This document shows positions 34,779 through 44,225 of a stretch of DNA of 64,000 nt, piece by piece; position 1 is the first letter of the stretch; the number at the start of each line of letters is the position of its first letter. Under the pieces are notes generated by a model, which was given only the letters and a program-made list of their open reading frames with translations, searched no databases and had not been told where the DNA came from. The stretch is taken from NCBI GenBank assembly GCA_963811705.1, contig CAWESL010000005.1, forward strand, positions 1 through 64,000, written 5' to 3'. The position numbers and the translations under genes are program-made. This stretch comes from DATJPR01 sp963811705. GTDB lineage: Bacteria; Bacteroidota; Ignavibacteria; UBA10030; UBA6906.

Positions 34779-36080
34779 ATGAATACGTTACGGTCCATTG
34801 TCGTTGCCGGAGTTCTGTGCATTGCCAATGGACTCTATGCCCAACAGCCCGACTCCCTGACGATTGAGCAAGCGGTCCGTCTTGCCGTTCAGAACAGCAT
34901 TCCGCTCCGGCAAGCTGAAGCACAGCGGGACGCCGCGCAGGCAAAAGTATCGCAATCGCGGAGCGACTACTATCCGGTGGTGGGTCTCTCGGCCGACTAC
35001 ACGCGCCTTGGCCCGATCGGAGAATTTTCCTTTCCCGCGTTCGGCTCGATCCCCCTCTATCCTTCGCAATCGATTAACGCCCGTGTCGCGGCAACACAGA
35101 CGATCCTCGATCTCGGTGTCCGAAGCGCGAAAGTGGAGGCGAATCAGACGCTTGTCACGGCCTCGGATGACAATGCGCGCGCGATCCGTTCCGCCGTCAT
35201 TCTTCAAGTGAAACGAACCTTCTACACCACCATGCTTCTCGAGCGAAGCGTCAGAGTCCAGGACCAACAGATCGAAGCGTTGAGCGAGCACCTGCGCATC
35301 ACGGAACGCCGCGTGGAAAGCGGAAGCGCCACGGATTTCGACGCGCTGAGCACCTCCGTGCGCGTCTCGCAATCGGAAAATGTGAAGATCGATCTCGTGC
35401 AAGCACTCCACGATCAGCAGATTGCGTTGCGGAGAATTCTCGGGCTCCCCTGGGATGCCCCGGCTGCCGTCACCGGAACCTTCTATCAGCCGAAAGAAGA
35501 TGTCTCCCTGGATTCGCTCTTGCGTGATGCACGGGGGACCCGGCCCGACCTCATCGCCGCCACAGACGCCGTGACAAGCGCCCAAGCGCAGGTCGCAGTG
35601 GCACGGGGAGACAATGACCCCGTGTTGCGCCTCCACGCGGCCTACGGGATCACGAACGGCTTTGAGCCGAACATCGACGTGCTTCGCGGAAACTGGGCCG
35701 CCGGCGTCTCGCTGGAAGTCCCCATTTACAACGGTTCGCGCACGCGGGGAAAAGTCGATGAAGCCGAAGCCAATGTCCGCGCGGCTCAGGAACACCTCAA
35801 CGATATGGCAAGAAATGCGGAATCGGAAGTCCGGCAGGCCTACGGCGCAGTGCAGTCGTCCAGGTCCAAAATTGCCAGCACCGATCTGCAGGTCCGGGAG
35901 GCGGAATCCGCCGTTGCGAATGCCCGAATCCGGTATGAGAGCGGTGCGGGGACGAATCTGGATCTCCTTGACGCGGAAACGAACGTCGCAAAGGCCCATC
36001 TCGAGCAGCTCCAGGCACGGTATCAATATATGATTGCGAACGTTGCCCTGGATGCCGCGACAGGGGCATTCGGGAAATAG
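34779..36080 (+). CDS. TolC-family outer-membrane efflux channel
   Basis: 433 residues. Signal peptide (SIVVAGVLCIANGLYAQ). Two OEP repeats follow: SLTIEQAVRLAVQNSIPLRQAEAQ starts the first and SLDSLLRDARGTRPDLIAATDAV the second, each with long coiled helices and short barrel strands. GAAAGGAT ribosome-binding site. Last gene of the efflux operon; a new promoter follows at once. Confidence 0.9.
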   Translation: MNTLRSIVVAGVLCIANGLYAQQPDSLTIEQAVRLAVQNSIPLRQAEAQRDAAQAKVSQSRSDYYPVVGLSADYTRLGPIGEFSFPAFGSIPLYPSQSINARVAATQTILDLGVRSAKVEANQTLVTASDDNARAIRSAVILQVKRTFYTTMLLERSVRVQDQQIEALSEHLRITERRVESGSATDFDALSTSVRVSQSENVKIDLVQALHDQQIALRRILGLPWDAPAAVTGTFYQPKEDVSLDSLLRDARGTRPDLIAATDAVTSAQAQVAVARGDNDPVLRLHAAYGITNGFEPNIDVLRGNWAAGVSLEVPIYNGSRTRGKVDEAEANVRAAQEHLNDMARNAESEVRQAYGAVQSSRSKIASTDLQVREAESAVANARIRYESGAGTNLDLLDAETNVAKAHLEQLQARYQYMIANVALDAATGAFGK

Positions 36081-36109
36081 TTGCATCACCTGGTTTTTTT
36101 TGCTATTAC
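36081..36109 (+). promoter_or_regulatory. Sigma70-like promoter for the SDR gene
   Basis: TTGCAT (36081-36086), 17-nt spacer containing a T-run, TATTAC (36104-36109), with the ATG at 36151. The T-run may also help terminate the upstream operon. Confidence 0.5.
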
Positions 36110-36150
36110 TAATACGAGATTCTATTCTTCCACAGAGGCATCCTGCGTTC

Positions 36151-36957
36151 ATGCACGTCGATCTCCCCGGAAAGAGCGTCATCATTACAGGGGCTTCTAG
36201 CGGAATCGGGAAATGCATAGCCCTGCGATTCGCGAAACGGGGAGCGAACCTCATCCTGGTCGCGCGGAACCGCGGGGCGCTGGAACAAGTTGCGCGTCAG
36301 GCACGAGCGTCGTCGCGGCAAGTGGTCATTGAAGCGCTTGATGTCGCCGACAGAAGCGCCGTGCAGGAGATGGTGGGTCGTGCGGTCGAACAGTTCGGCC
36401 GCGTGGATATCGTTGTGGCCGCTGCGGGACAATACATCAGGTTGCACGGGCGCGACATGTCCATCGAGGCGGTGAGAAACAGTATCGACGTCAACTTCTT
36501 CGGCACAGTGAATGTGTTCCTTGCGGCGCTCCCCGACATGCTCGAGCGACAATCCGGCCGCCTGATCGCGATCTCTTCCGTGGACGGCAAGAAGGGGCTT
36601 CCGCGGGACGCCGCGTATGTCGCCGCGAAATTTGCAGTGACGGGATTTATGGACTCCATGCGGCAGGACCTTCGCGGAAGCGGCGTGGAGTTGACGACGA
36701 TCCTTCCGGGGAGAGTCGACACACCCATGATCGGGACGCTTGACGTCCCGTGGATATCCCGGAAGATATCTCCCGAACGCGTTGCCCTGGTGGTGGAACG
36801 TTCGCTCAAAAAGCACAAACCGGAAATCATTGTCCCTCTCCTTGGTCCAAAGCTCTTGCTCTGGACCGCAGCCATTTCCACGCGACTTGCCGACGGGCTG
36901 ATACGCCTGTTCCATCTTGAGGGTATCTCATCGCTTGAACCACATGTCTCTGACTGA
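36151..36957 (+). CDS. SDR-family oxidoreductase
   Basis: 268 residues. TGASSGIGKCIAL is the cofactor site, with R and N residues (ARNRG) suggesting NADP. AAAGQYI replaces NNAG. Catalytic Ser, Tyr and Lys lie in ISSVDGKKGLPRDAAYVAAKFA. The C-terminus is extended and hydrophobic (PLLGPKLLLWTAAIS), as in membrane-associated DltE/DHRS7-like SDRs. Substrate unknown. An unrecognised gene follows by six bases, so the two probably act together. Confidence 0.82.
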   Translation: MHVDLPGKSVIITGASSGIGKCIALRFAKRGANLILVARNRGALEQVARQARASSRQVVIEALDVADRSAVQEMVGRAVEQFGRVDIVVAAAGQYIRLHGRDMSIEAVRNSIDVNFFGTVNVFLAALPDMLERQSGRLIAISSVDGKKGLPRDAAYVAAKFAVTGFMDSMRQDLRGSGVELTTILPGRVDTPMIGTLDVPWISRKISPERVALVVERSLKKHKPEIIVPLLGPKLLLWTAAISTRLADGLIRLFHLEGISSLEPHVSD

Positions 36958-36963
36958 AAACGC

Positions 36964-38466
36964 ATGATCTCTGAAGAAGCCAGCCGGGCACTGCTCGGAA
37001 TTCGCAGGGCTGTCCCGATGACGCACCAGACCATGGCTGAAAGCCTGCGCGTGACGTTCTTTCCGTTCGGGCGTTCTTCGGAGCGTGTGGCGAAATTTGC
37101 GGAACGTCTGAAGCAGGCGATGGCGTCCTGCGGCGTTGACGTGGTTCCGTTCGAGAAGGCGGTCGGCCAGGGGAAGCGGGGAAAGATCCAGGAAGGGATC
37201 GTCATCATCGCACCCGGAGTGCTGGAGGAAGGACGCCTGCCCGTTGATTTCGTGCCGAATCTCCGCACCAACGCCGTCGTGGGCATTGTGGACGGTCCCT
37301 GTCCCGCGAGGGAGCGGACCGATCAGCAGGACAAGTTGAACACGATCGTTGAAGCGCTCGTCTGGAGCATCGTGCAGGTCGTCATCTACGTGGACGATCC
37401 CGCCTGGACGGTCTGTACAATGAACGGCGCAATCATCCCCTGTTTTGGGAATGCGGGGTTCGAGAGGGAGGTCTACGGGACGTTGATCCCGAAACTCGCC
37501 GCTCCGGTCGTTCCGCCGCATGCGTCGGATTTTCAGGTCGAAGAGGGAGCACTCGATCTTTCAGCGCTCCGGTGGGAACCCTATGTCCGTGATTTCGAAG
37601 AGAGCTCGCCGCTCTGGGCCGAGACCGGTGTGATGTTGTTCCACACCTCGATGAACGACGTGAAGTTCAGAAATACCTATTACCGCCGGGTGGCTGCGGC
37701 ATATCTCGACAAACGTTCCGGGATGAGCTACGGCTTTCTTTCACGCCAGCCTTCCTTCCCCGTTCAGCCTGCCCTCACGCTCAAAGAGGCATCCGAACTG
37801 AGCTGCTGGGACAGCCTGCGCGAGGCCGGGATCGGACGAACCAATGGAACAATGTATGTTGCGCTGCAGGTACGCGGGCACACGATGGTCGCACCGCTCC
37901 ATGATGTCTCCGTGCTGGCCACGCGATCCGGCTGCGACAAATCGCACGTCAACGGTCATCGCGACCTGGTCCTCCTTGGCATCCGCGGAGGCACAATCTA
38001 CCTTCAGACGCCCAAGAACCTTGAAAAGGGGATCGACGCAAGGCCGTCGTATGATACGCTGACAATTCTGGCACATGCCATAGCGAACAGTATCATATCT
38101 TCGCTTCTCAAAAAGCTCGAGCCCGGAGCGGCATTTCTCCGGACATTTGAACGGAGCGGTGTCGCACTGGCGCACTGGCACGGATCGATCGATCGAACAG
38201 TGATACCGGCGGGGTATGTGCTCTTCGGCGAGGAAAATCCCCCGGTTTCTTGCTCGACCCACCAGGCCGCTTTGTATACGCTCATGGGGAAACTGGATGC
38301 GTTTGGAAAAGGGCTCGCTCGCAGCGAGTCGTATCTGGGCGATGTGCACATCGAGCCGCACCACGGCATCAACGTGACCTGGCCCACGCTGACCGGGCTG
38401 GCCACGGCGCTGCTCGGGCAGGGAGCCGAGGACGCCAAAGCCGCGCAAGAACGGATGACGGCTTGA
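36964..38466 (+). CDS. Uncharacterised 500-residue protein
   Basis: I do not recognise this family. 500 residues (or 482 from ATG 37018), no signal peptide or membrane segment, so probably cytoplasmic. Visible features: an N-terminal alpha/beta part (VTFFPFGRSSERVAKFAERL); the stretch AVVGIVDGPCPARERTDQQD; VYVDDPAWTVCTMNGAIIPCFGN-like Cys-containing loops (residues ~140-165); a cluster LATRSGCDKSHVNGHRDLVL; SWHGSI-like ALAHWHGSIDRT; and a His-rich end GDVHIEPHHGINVTWPTLTG. Several His/Cys/Asp clusters suggest a metal-binding or catalytic role (inference). Codon use looks like that of its neighbours. It follows the SDR by six bases. Confidence 0.8.
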   Translation: MISEEASRALLGIRRAVPMTHQTMAESLRVTFFPFGRSSERVAKFAERLKQAMASCGVDVVPFEKAVGQGKRGKIQEGIVIIAPGVLEEGRLPVDFVPNLRTNAVVGIVDGPCPARERTDQQDKLNTIVEALVWSIVQVVIYVDDPAWTVCTMNGAIIPCFGNAGFEREVYGTLIPKLAAPVVPPHASDFQVEEGALDLSALRWEPYVRDFEESSPLWAETGVMLFHTSMNDVKFRNTYYRRVAAAYLDKRSGMSYGFLSRQPSFPVQPALTLKEASELSCWDSLREAGIGRTNGTMYVALQVRGHTMVAPLHDVSVLATRSGCDKSHVNGHRDLVLLGIRGGTIYLQTPKNLEKGIDARPSYDTLTILAHAIANSIISSLLKKLEPGAAFLRTFERSGVALAHWHGSIDRTVIPAGYVLFGEENPPVSCSTHQAALYTLMGKLDAFGKGLARSESYLGDVHIEPHHGINVTWPTLTGLATALLGQGAEDAKAAQERMTA

Positions 38467-38549
38467 ATAGTGAGAAGGGATTTCGTACGTTACGGCATCA
38501 TAATCCCATCGAAGATGCTTACCCGAGGAGTCTTTCTTAAGGAGAACCC

Positions 38550-39071
38550 ATGACACGCGTGATGTTTGTGGTCGGATTGATCCTGGCTGCCGCGCTTTCG
38601 CGACTGATGCCACATCCGGCGAATGTAACACCCGTGACGGCACTTGCCCTGTTTGCCGCCGTCCACCTCGACCGCCGCTCTGCCTTCATTGTTCCCCTTG
38701 CAGCGATGTTCCTGAGCGACCTGGTATTGGGGTTCCACAATGAAATGATGTGGGTTTACGGGAGTTTCGTCGCCATCGTGGTGATCGGCTTCTGGCTGAG
38801 AAACCACCGTTCTCTCACCGCGACCGTTGGTGCGACCCTGGCGGGGTCGGTTCTTTTCTTCCTCGTGACCAACTTCGGCATGTGGGCCGCGACCCCCTCC
38901 TTCTACGCCCATACGTTCAGTGGGTTGATCGAATGCTACGTCGCAGGAATTCCGTTTTTCCGCAATTCACTGCTGGGGGACATGGCGTATGTCGGCGTGC
39001 TCTTCGGGCTCTATGCGCTTCTCGAGAAATACGTGCCGTCGCTGCAACCCGACAGGATTACGAACCGATAA
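38550..39071 (+). CDS. DUF6580-type membrane protein
   Basis: 173 residues, AAGGAG ribosome-binding site. About five hydrophobic segments. The pattern R-LMPHPANVTPVTALALF, MFLSDLVLGFHNE, VLFFLVTNFGMWA and CYVAGIPFFRNSLLGD matches the DUF6580 membrane family, whose members resemble small-molecule (vitamin or metal) uptake S-components, though the function is not proven. A strong terminator follows. Confidence 0.8.
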   Translation: MTRVMFVVGLILAAALSRLMPHPANVTPVTALALFAAVHLDRRSAFIVPLAAMFLSDLVLGFHNEMMWVYGSFVAIVVIGFWLRNHRSLTATVGATLAGSVLFFLVTNFGMWAATPSFYAHTFSGLIECYVAGIPFFRNSLLGDMAYVGVLFGLYALLEKYVPSLQPDRITNR

Positions 39072-39094
39072 GGTTTCATGACATCTCGTTCGAA

Positions 39095-39125
39095 GGCCCG
39101 TGCGCACCCGCGGACGGGCCTTTTT
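39095..39125 (+). terminator. Rho-independent terminator
   Basis: GGCCCGT (39095-39101) pairs perfectly with ACGGGCC (39114-39120), followed by TTTTT. Confidence 0.85.
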
Positions 39126-39133
39126 CATGGAAT

Positions 39134-39161
39134 TTGAAAGATCTATTTTGTAGATTATGAC
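39134..39161 (+). promoter_or_regulatory. Sigma70-like promoter for gltX and downstream genes
   Basis: TTGAAA (39134-39139), 16-nt spacer, TATGAC (39156-39161), directly after the terminator at 39095. Confidence 0.5.
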
Positions 39162-39240
39162 AATTCGCTTTCTTTTTCCAATTTAATCGATTGCCTTTCC
39201 CGTGTTTCGAAGGCAACGATGCAACGGATCACTGGCAACG

Positions 39241-40692
39241 TTGTCTACTGTTCGCGTCCGATTCGCTCCAAGCCCCACTGGCTACCTGCATGTCGGCGGT
39301 TTGCGTACCGCCCTGTACAACTATCTCTTCGCGCGAAAAAACCACGGGACGTTCGTCCTGCGAATTGAGGATACCGATCGTTCCCGGTACGTCGACGGCG
39401 CCGTCGAAAATCTCCTCAAGACGCTGCAATGGAGCGGCCTGGAATTTGACGAAGGGCCGGGTAAGGGTGGGACGCGAGGACCTTATGTGCAATCGGAGCG
39501 ACTCGCGCTTTATCGGAAGTATGCGGATGAGCTGCTCGCAGGGGGAAATGCTTACTATGCTTTCGACACTCCCGAGGAGCTGGAGGAGATGCGCAAGGAG
39601 CGGGAGAAATTGCGACTCCCGCCAAAGTATGACAGACGGGCGCTGAAGCTGTCCGCAGCAGAGGTGCAGCAGAAGATTGGCTCGGGCGCGCCATACGTCG
39701 TCCGCTTGAAGACTCCCGACGGACAGTCGATCGGATTTGATGACGTGGTCCGCGGCCGGGTGGAATTCGACAGCAACCTGATCGATGATCAGGTGCTTCT
39801 CAAATCAGACGGCTTTCCGACTTACCATCTTGCGAATGTCGTCGACGATCGTCTCATGGGGGTGACCCATGTCATCAGGGGGGAAGAGTGGCTCTCGAGC
39901 ACTCCGAAACACATCCTCCTTTACCGGTTTCTCGGATGGGAACCGCCGGTCTTCGCGCATTTGCCGTTGCTGCTCAATCCGGACAAATCCAAGCTGAGTA
40001 AACGGCAGGGCGATGTTGCGGTGGAGGAATACCGCCAAAAGGGGTATCTTCCGGAAGCGCTCGACAACTTCGTTGCGTTTCTCGGCTGGAATCCCGGCGA
40101 CGAACGGGAAATCTTCACGCTGGACGAACTCATTCAGGAATTCTCCCTCGACCGCGTTGGAAAATCCGGGGCCGTGTTCAATGTGGAGAAGCTGAATTGG
40201 CTGAACAGCCAGCACGTTCGCCGGCTGTCTGAGGACGCGATCCTGCAGGCGATCCGTGCGTATGTGCCCGAGAGCAGCCCCAATGTCGTACTGCCCGATG
40301 ATGCAACCATGCGTCGCATCATCGGCGTCATGCGCGATCGGGTGACATTTGTCAGCGACTTCATCGAAAAATGCCGTTACTTCTACGAGCCCCCGTCGTC
40401 CTATGATGCCGACGGCGTTGCGAAACGGTGGAAGCCGGAATCGCCGGATCGCTTGAAGGCGTTTGCGGCGGCGGTCTCCGATGTCGAAGGATCAGGCAAC
40501 GAGCCCTTCGAACGCGCACTGCATCAAACGGCAGAAGCGCTGCAGGTGAAGCCGGCGGATCTGATCCACCCGCTTCGTCTTGCGGTTTCGGGCACGACGG
40601 CTGGTCCGGGGCTTTACGATATTCTCTCGATCCTCGGAAAAGCCGAAACGGGCAGGCGGATTATGGCAGCTATTGAAAGAATTCACCAATGA
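39241..40692 (+). CDS. gltX: Glutamyl-tRNA synthetase
   Basis: 483 residues from TTG 39241, which starts exactly where the family does (STVRVRFAPSPTGYLHVGG); a GTG at 39202 in the same frame would add 13 unlike residues. HIGH-equivalent PTGYLHVGG, a class-I Rossmann core, KLSKR (about 251-255) as the KMSKS loop, and a C-terminal helical anticodon domain. Its end overlaps glnS by four bases. With GlnRS encoded next door it need charge only tRNA-Glu, unless GatCAB is also present elsewhere. Confidence 0.93.
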   Translation: MSTVRVRFAPSPTGYLHVGGLRTALYNYLFARKNHGTFVLRIEDTDRSRYVDGAVENLLKTLQWSGLEFDEGPGKGGTRGPYVQSERLALYRKYADELLAGGNAYYAFDTPEELEEMRKEREKLRLPPKYDRRALKLSAAEVQQKIGSGAPYVVRLKTPDGQSIGFDDVVRGRVEFDSNLIDDQVLLKSDGFPTYHLANVVDDRLMGVTHVIRGEEWLSSTPKHILLYRFLGWEPPVFAHLPLLLNPDKSKLSKRQGDVAVEEYRQKGYLPEALDNFVAFLGWNPGDEREIFTLDELIQEFSLDRVGKSGAVFNVEKLNWLNSQHVRRLSEDAILQAIRAYVPESSPNVVLPDDATMRRIIGVMRDRVTFVSDFIEKCRYFYEPPSSYDADGVAKRWKPESPDRLKAFAAAVSDVEGSGNEPFERALHQTAEALQVKPADLIHPLRLAVSGTTAGPGLYDILSILGKAETGRRIMAAIERIHQ

Positions 40693-42398
40693 CAATGGAC
40701 GCTCAACATGAGTCTTCACCTCCCGCGGCGGGGAATGTCGGGGGAGAGCGGAAGAACTTCATTCGCGAGATCATCGACGACGATTTGAAGAGCGGCAAGT
40801 TTGCGGGACGGGTGCACACACGATTTCCTCCGGAGCCGAACGGCTACCTCCATATCGGTCATGCAAAGTCGATCTGCCTGAATTTCGGGCTGGCCCGCGA
40901 CTACAACGGGCAATGCAATCTTCGTTTCGACGATACGAACCCCGCCAAGGAAGAGACGGAATACGTCGATTCGATCATGAACGATGTCCGGTGGCTGGGA
41001 TTCGACTGGGGAGACCGGTTGTACTACGCCTCGGACTACTTTGAACCGCTTTACCAGTATGCGCTTCAACTCATCAGCAAGGGGAAAGCGTATGTCTGCG
41101 ATCTGAACGCCGATCAGATCCGGGAATACCGCGGGACCCTGACCGAGCCCGGCCGCGAGAGCCCGTTCCGGAATCGGAGTGTGGAAGAGAACCTGGACCT
41201 GTTTCAGCGGATGCGGAAAGGGGAGTTCCCCGATGGTTCGCGCACCCTTCGGGCGAAAGTCGACATGGCGTCGCCGAACCTGAACATGCGTGACCCGGTG
41301 ATGTACAGGATCCTCCGGGCCACCCACCATCGCACCGGGGATACCTGGTGCATCTATCCGATGTACGACTGGGCCCACGGCCAGTGCGATTCGATTGAAG
41401 GCGTCACCCATTCGATCTGCACGCTCGAATTCACGGACCACCGGCCGCTCTATGATTGGTTTCTCAATGCGCTCGGCATCTACCATTCGCAGCAGATTGA
41501 ATTCGCGCGCATGAACCTGACCTACACGGTGATGAGCAAGCGGCGGCTCCTGCAGTTGGTGCAGGAGCGACACGTGACGGGGTGGGACGACGCGCGCATG
41601 CCCACGATCTCCGGCCTCCGGCGGCGCGGCTACACGCCCGAGTCCATCCGGGAATTTGCCGATCGCATCGGCGTGGCGCGAAGCGAGAGCACTTCGGAAA
41701 TGGCCCTCCTGGAGGACTGCCTGCGCGACGATCTCAATCGCCGCGCGCCCCGGTTCATGGCGGTGTTGCATCCGTTGAAGCTCGTTATCGACAACTACGA
41801 CGCCAATCGGGTGGAGAGTCTCGAAGCGGTGAACAACCCCGAGGATCCTTCTGCGGGCACGCGCAGCGTGCAGTTCTCGCGCGAGCTCTATATTGAGAGG
41901 GAAGATTTCCGTGAGGACCCGCCGAAGAAATATTTCCGGCTCTCGCCGGGCGCGGAGGTGCGGCTTCGTTACGCCTACATCGTGAAATGCACAAGCGTCG
42001 TCAAGGATCCCCGCACCGGAGTCGTCAGCGAGATCCATTGTACGTACGACCCCGAATCGAAAAGCAACACGCCGGGAGCGGGGAGGAGGGTCAAAGGGAC
42101 GATCCACTGGGTTTCCGCGGGCCATGCGCTGAACGCTGAAATCAGGCTTTACGATCGGTTGTTCACCGTCGAAAATCCGGCGGGGGACAACTGGAAGGAC
42201 TCTCTGAATCCGGCGTCGCTCGAAGTCCTCCGCGAATGCAAGGTGGAAGAAGCGCTGGCATCGGCAACGCATCAGGACAGGATGCAGTTCGAGAGGATGG
42301 GCTACTTCTGCGTGGACGACGATTCGCGGAAGGGTGCGCTCGTCTTCAATCGCGCGGTGACGCTGCGCGACACGTGGGCGAGAATTCAAAAATCATAG
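40689..42398 (+). CDS. glnS: Glutaminyl-tRNA synthetase
   Basis: 569 residues. N-terminal NFIREIIDDDLKSGKFAGRVHTRFPPEPNGYLHIGHAKS carries the HIGH motif; VMSKRRL is the KMSKS equivalent. The C-terminal beta-barrel anticodon-binding domain (RSVQFSRELYIEREDF...) is diagnostic for GlnRS rather than GluRS. GlnRS is of eukaryotic origin and patchy in bacteria (established). Here it is translationally coupled to gltX by an ATGA overlap. Confidence 0.95.
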   Translation: MTMDAQHESSPPAAGNVGGERKNFIREIIDDDLKSGKFAGRVHTRFPPEPNGYLHIGHAKSICLNFGLARDYNGQCNLRFDDTNPAKEETEYVDSIMNDVRWLGFDWGDRLYYASDYFEPLYQYALQLISKGKAYVCDLNADQIREYRGTLTEPGRESPFRNRSVEENLDLFQRMRKGEFPDGSRTLRAKVDMASPNLNMRDPVMYRILRATHHRTGDTWCIYPMYDWAHGQCDSIEGVTHSICTLEFTDHRPLYDWFLNALGIYHSQQIEFARMNLTYTVMSKRRLLQLVQERHVTGWDDARMPTISGLRRRGYTPESIREFADRIGVARSESTSEMALLEDCLRDDLNRRAPRFMAVLHPLKLVIDNYDANRVESLEAVNNPEDPSAGTRSVQFSRELYIEREDFREDPPKKYFRLSPGAEVRLRYAYIVKCTSVVKDPRTGVVSEIHCTYDPESKSNTPGAGRRVKGTIHWVSAGHALNAEIRLYDRLFTVENPAGDNWKDSLNPASLEVLRECKVEEALASATHQDRMQFERMGYFCVDDDSRKGALVFNRAVTLRDTWARIQKS

Positions 42399-42407
42399 GG
42401 TGCCGCA

Positions 42408-42776
42408 TTGGTCCCCGGAAACGTCATCAGAATCAAGAACGCCGTCTTCTACGCCTATCATGGCGCCGTTGATGACGAACAAAATCTTGGCGGGAAGTTC
42501 GAAGTCGACGTCGACATGTACTGCGACCTTTCAGCCGCCGTCGAAAGCGATTCTCTCAGGAAGACGCTGGATTATGAAAAAGTGTATGGCTTGATCCAGC
42601 GAATCGTGCTCGCGAAGAAGTACCGGCTCCTTGAAGCCCTCGGCGGGACCATCGCGCGCGGGCTCATTGAAGCGTTCGCCGATCTGGAGTCGGTGACGGT
42701 GAAGATCCGGAAGCCGCATCCTCCGGTAAAAGGCGTTGTCGATTACGTCGAAGTCGAGGTATCACACCAGCGATGA
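42408..42776 (+). CDS. folB: Dihydroneopterin aldolase
   Basis: 122 residues, TTG start. RIKNAVFYAYHGAVDDEQNLGG is the family N-terminus with the catalytic tyrosine and glutamate region; VKIRKPHPPVKG holds the conserved lysine. It makes 6-hydroxymethyl-dihydropterin from dihydroneopterin for folate. It lies 10 bases after glnS and overlaps folK by four bases. Confidence 0.92.
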   Translation: MVPGNVIRIKNAVFYAYHGAVDDEQNLGGKFEVDVDMYCDLSAAVESDSLRKTLDYEKVYGLIQRIVLAKKYRLLEALGGTIARGLIEAFADLESVTVKIRKPHPPVKGVVDYVEVEVSHQR

Positions 42777-43282
42777 ATACGTATCGGGTGTTTCTGGGTC
42801 TCGGATCGAACATCGGGGACAGGGCGAAGTATCTTCAGCAGGCGGCCGATAACGTGCGGGCGATCCCCGGCGTACGGGTGATCTGGTATTCGTCGGTGTA
42901 CGAAACGGATCCCTGGGGCAATGAAGACCAGGAGAAATTCTACAATGCCGTCGCTGAAATCGAGACGGAGCTTCTCCCCGGCGAACTTCTTGCGGGATTG
43001 AAAACCATCGAGGCCCGTCTGGGTCGAACCGCGTCGGTCACGCCGTGGGCGCCCCGGGAGATCGACCTGGATATTCTGCTGTATGATGGCCTTGTGGTTT
43101 CGAACGAGACAGTGATTGTCCCGCACCCGCATCTGCATGACCGGCGGTTCGCGCTGGTCCCGTTCCGGGAGATTGCGCCCGATGTTGTCCATCCTGTCAA
43201 CGGGATGACGATCGGGGAATTGGCCGCCGCTTGTGCGGACAAGGGGAAGGTTGTGAAAACGTCGCACCGCATCAATCCATAA
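42773..43282 (+). CDS. folK: 6-hydroxymethyl-7,8-dihydropterin pyrophosphokinase
   Basis: 169 residues. FLGLGSNIGDRAKYL at the start, YETDPWGNEDQEKFYN, and the magnesium/ATP motif APREIDLDILLYDG. It acts on the FolB product; the genes overlap by four bases (ATGA). Confidence 0.94.
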   Translation: MNTYRVFLGLGSNIGDRAKYLQQAADNVRAIPGVRVIWYSSVYETDPWGNEDQEKFYNAVAEIETELLPGELLAGLKTIEARLGRTASVTPWAPREIDLDILLYDGLVVSNETVIVPHPHLHDRRFALVPFREIAPDVVHPVNGMTIGELAAACADKGKVVKTSHRINP

Positions 43283-43305
43283 CAGCGCCAGAGCAGGGAG
43301 CCAGC

Positions 43306-43992
43306 GTGAGTCCACAGGAACCACTCCAATCGCTAATCGCGCAGACCAATCTCCGCTACATCGCTGTCGAAGGGTGTATCGGCGCAGGAAAAACGACGCT
43401 TGCACGAATGCTGGGGGAAACTCTGGGTGGGCAGGTGGTCCTCGAGAAGTTCGAAGAGAATCCATTCCTCAAGGACTTTTACAAGGACCCCGAGCGTTAT
43501 GCCTTTCAGACACAGATCTTCTTTCTCCTGACGCGGTACAAGCAACAGCAGGAATTGATGCAGGCCGACCTGTTCCACCGGTTCCTGATCACGGATTACA
43601 TCTTCGAGAAGGACAAGATCTTCGCGTACCTGAATTTGCAGGACGAGGAATTGAAGCTTTATGAGACATTGGTCGCGAGCATCCAGCATTCCATCGTTGC
43701 CCCCGACCTGGTGATCTATCTGCAGTCTGCCATCCCGCGATTGATGCAGAACATCAAGCAGCGGAACAGGACCTATGAATCGGAAATGTCGAAGGACTAT
43801 ATCCGCGATCTGAATGAAGCGTACAACTATTTCTTTTTCCGGTATCGCGCGACGCCGCTCCTGATCGTCAATGGCGCGGAGATGGACTTTGTCGCTGATC
43901 AAAACCAGTATGATGACCTGCTGCGAGCGGTGTTCCGGCCGAACCGGGCAGCCGTGGAATACTACAATCCGCCTTCTTTGACGAAGAGCTGA
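43306..43992 (+). CDS. Deoxynucleoside kinase (dGK/dAK family)
   Basis: 228 residues from GTG 43306 with GGGAG upstream; a longer frame overlaps folK and is not favoured. P-loop VEGCIGAGKTTLA (residues 22-34), TDYIFEKDKIFAYLNL in place of the DRS/ERS substrate motif, and arginine-rich LID KQRNRTYE. It phosphorylates a deoxynucleoside for nucleotide salvage; base preference cannot be told. Confidence 0.88.
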   Translation: MSPQEPLQSLIAQTNLRYIAVEGCIGAGKTTLARMLGETLGGQVVLEKFEENPFLKDFYKDPERYAFQTQIFFLLTRYKQQQELMQADLFHRFLITDYIFEKDKIFAYLNLQDEELKLYETLVASIQHSIVAPDLVIYLQSAIPRLMQNIKQRNRTYESEMSKDYIRDLNEAYNYFFFRYRATPLLIVNGAEMDFVADQNQYDDLLRAVFRPNRAAVEYYNPPSLTKS

Positions 43993-44007
43993 AGGGGAGA
44001 TGGTGTC

Positions 44008-44223
44008 GTGATACGTTTCGTGCTCTATCTGATCTTTTTCTATGTCCTCTGGCGCATCGTGCGTGGATTATTCCAGATGTTGACGGGTCCGGTGGGGGGA
44101 CAACGGCCAGCGCCACGTCCACGGCACGCCCGGGATTTCTCGGACGTCCAGGAGGCGGACTTTGAGGATGTCACTCCTCCACGGGACCCGAAGAAGGATC
44201 CATCCTCCACATCGACATCCTGA
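44008..44223 (+). CDS. Small single-span membrane protein
   Basis: 71 residues, GTG start with AGGGGAG upstream. One N-terminal membrane helix (MIRFVLYLIFFYVLWRIV), a proline/arginine-rich linker, and an acidic tail FSDVQEADFEDVTPPRD. Similar short proteins are common in FCB bacteria, with unknown function. It lies 15 bases after the kinase and two before the glycosyltransferase. Confidence 0.65.
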   Translation: MIRFVLYLIFFYVLWRIVRGLFQMLTGPVGGQRPAPRPRHARDFSDVQEADFEDVTPPRDPKKDPSSTSTS

Positions 44224-44225
44224 CC

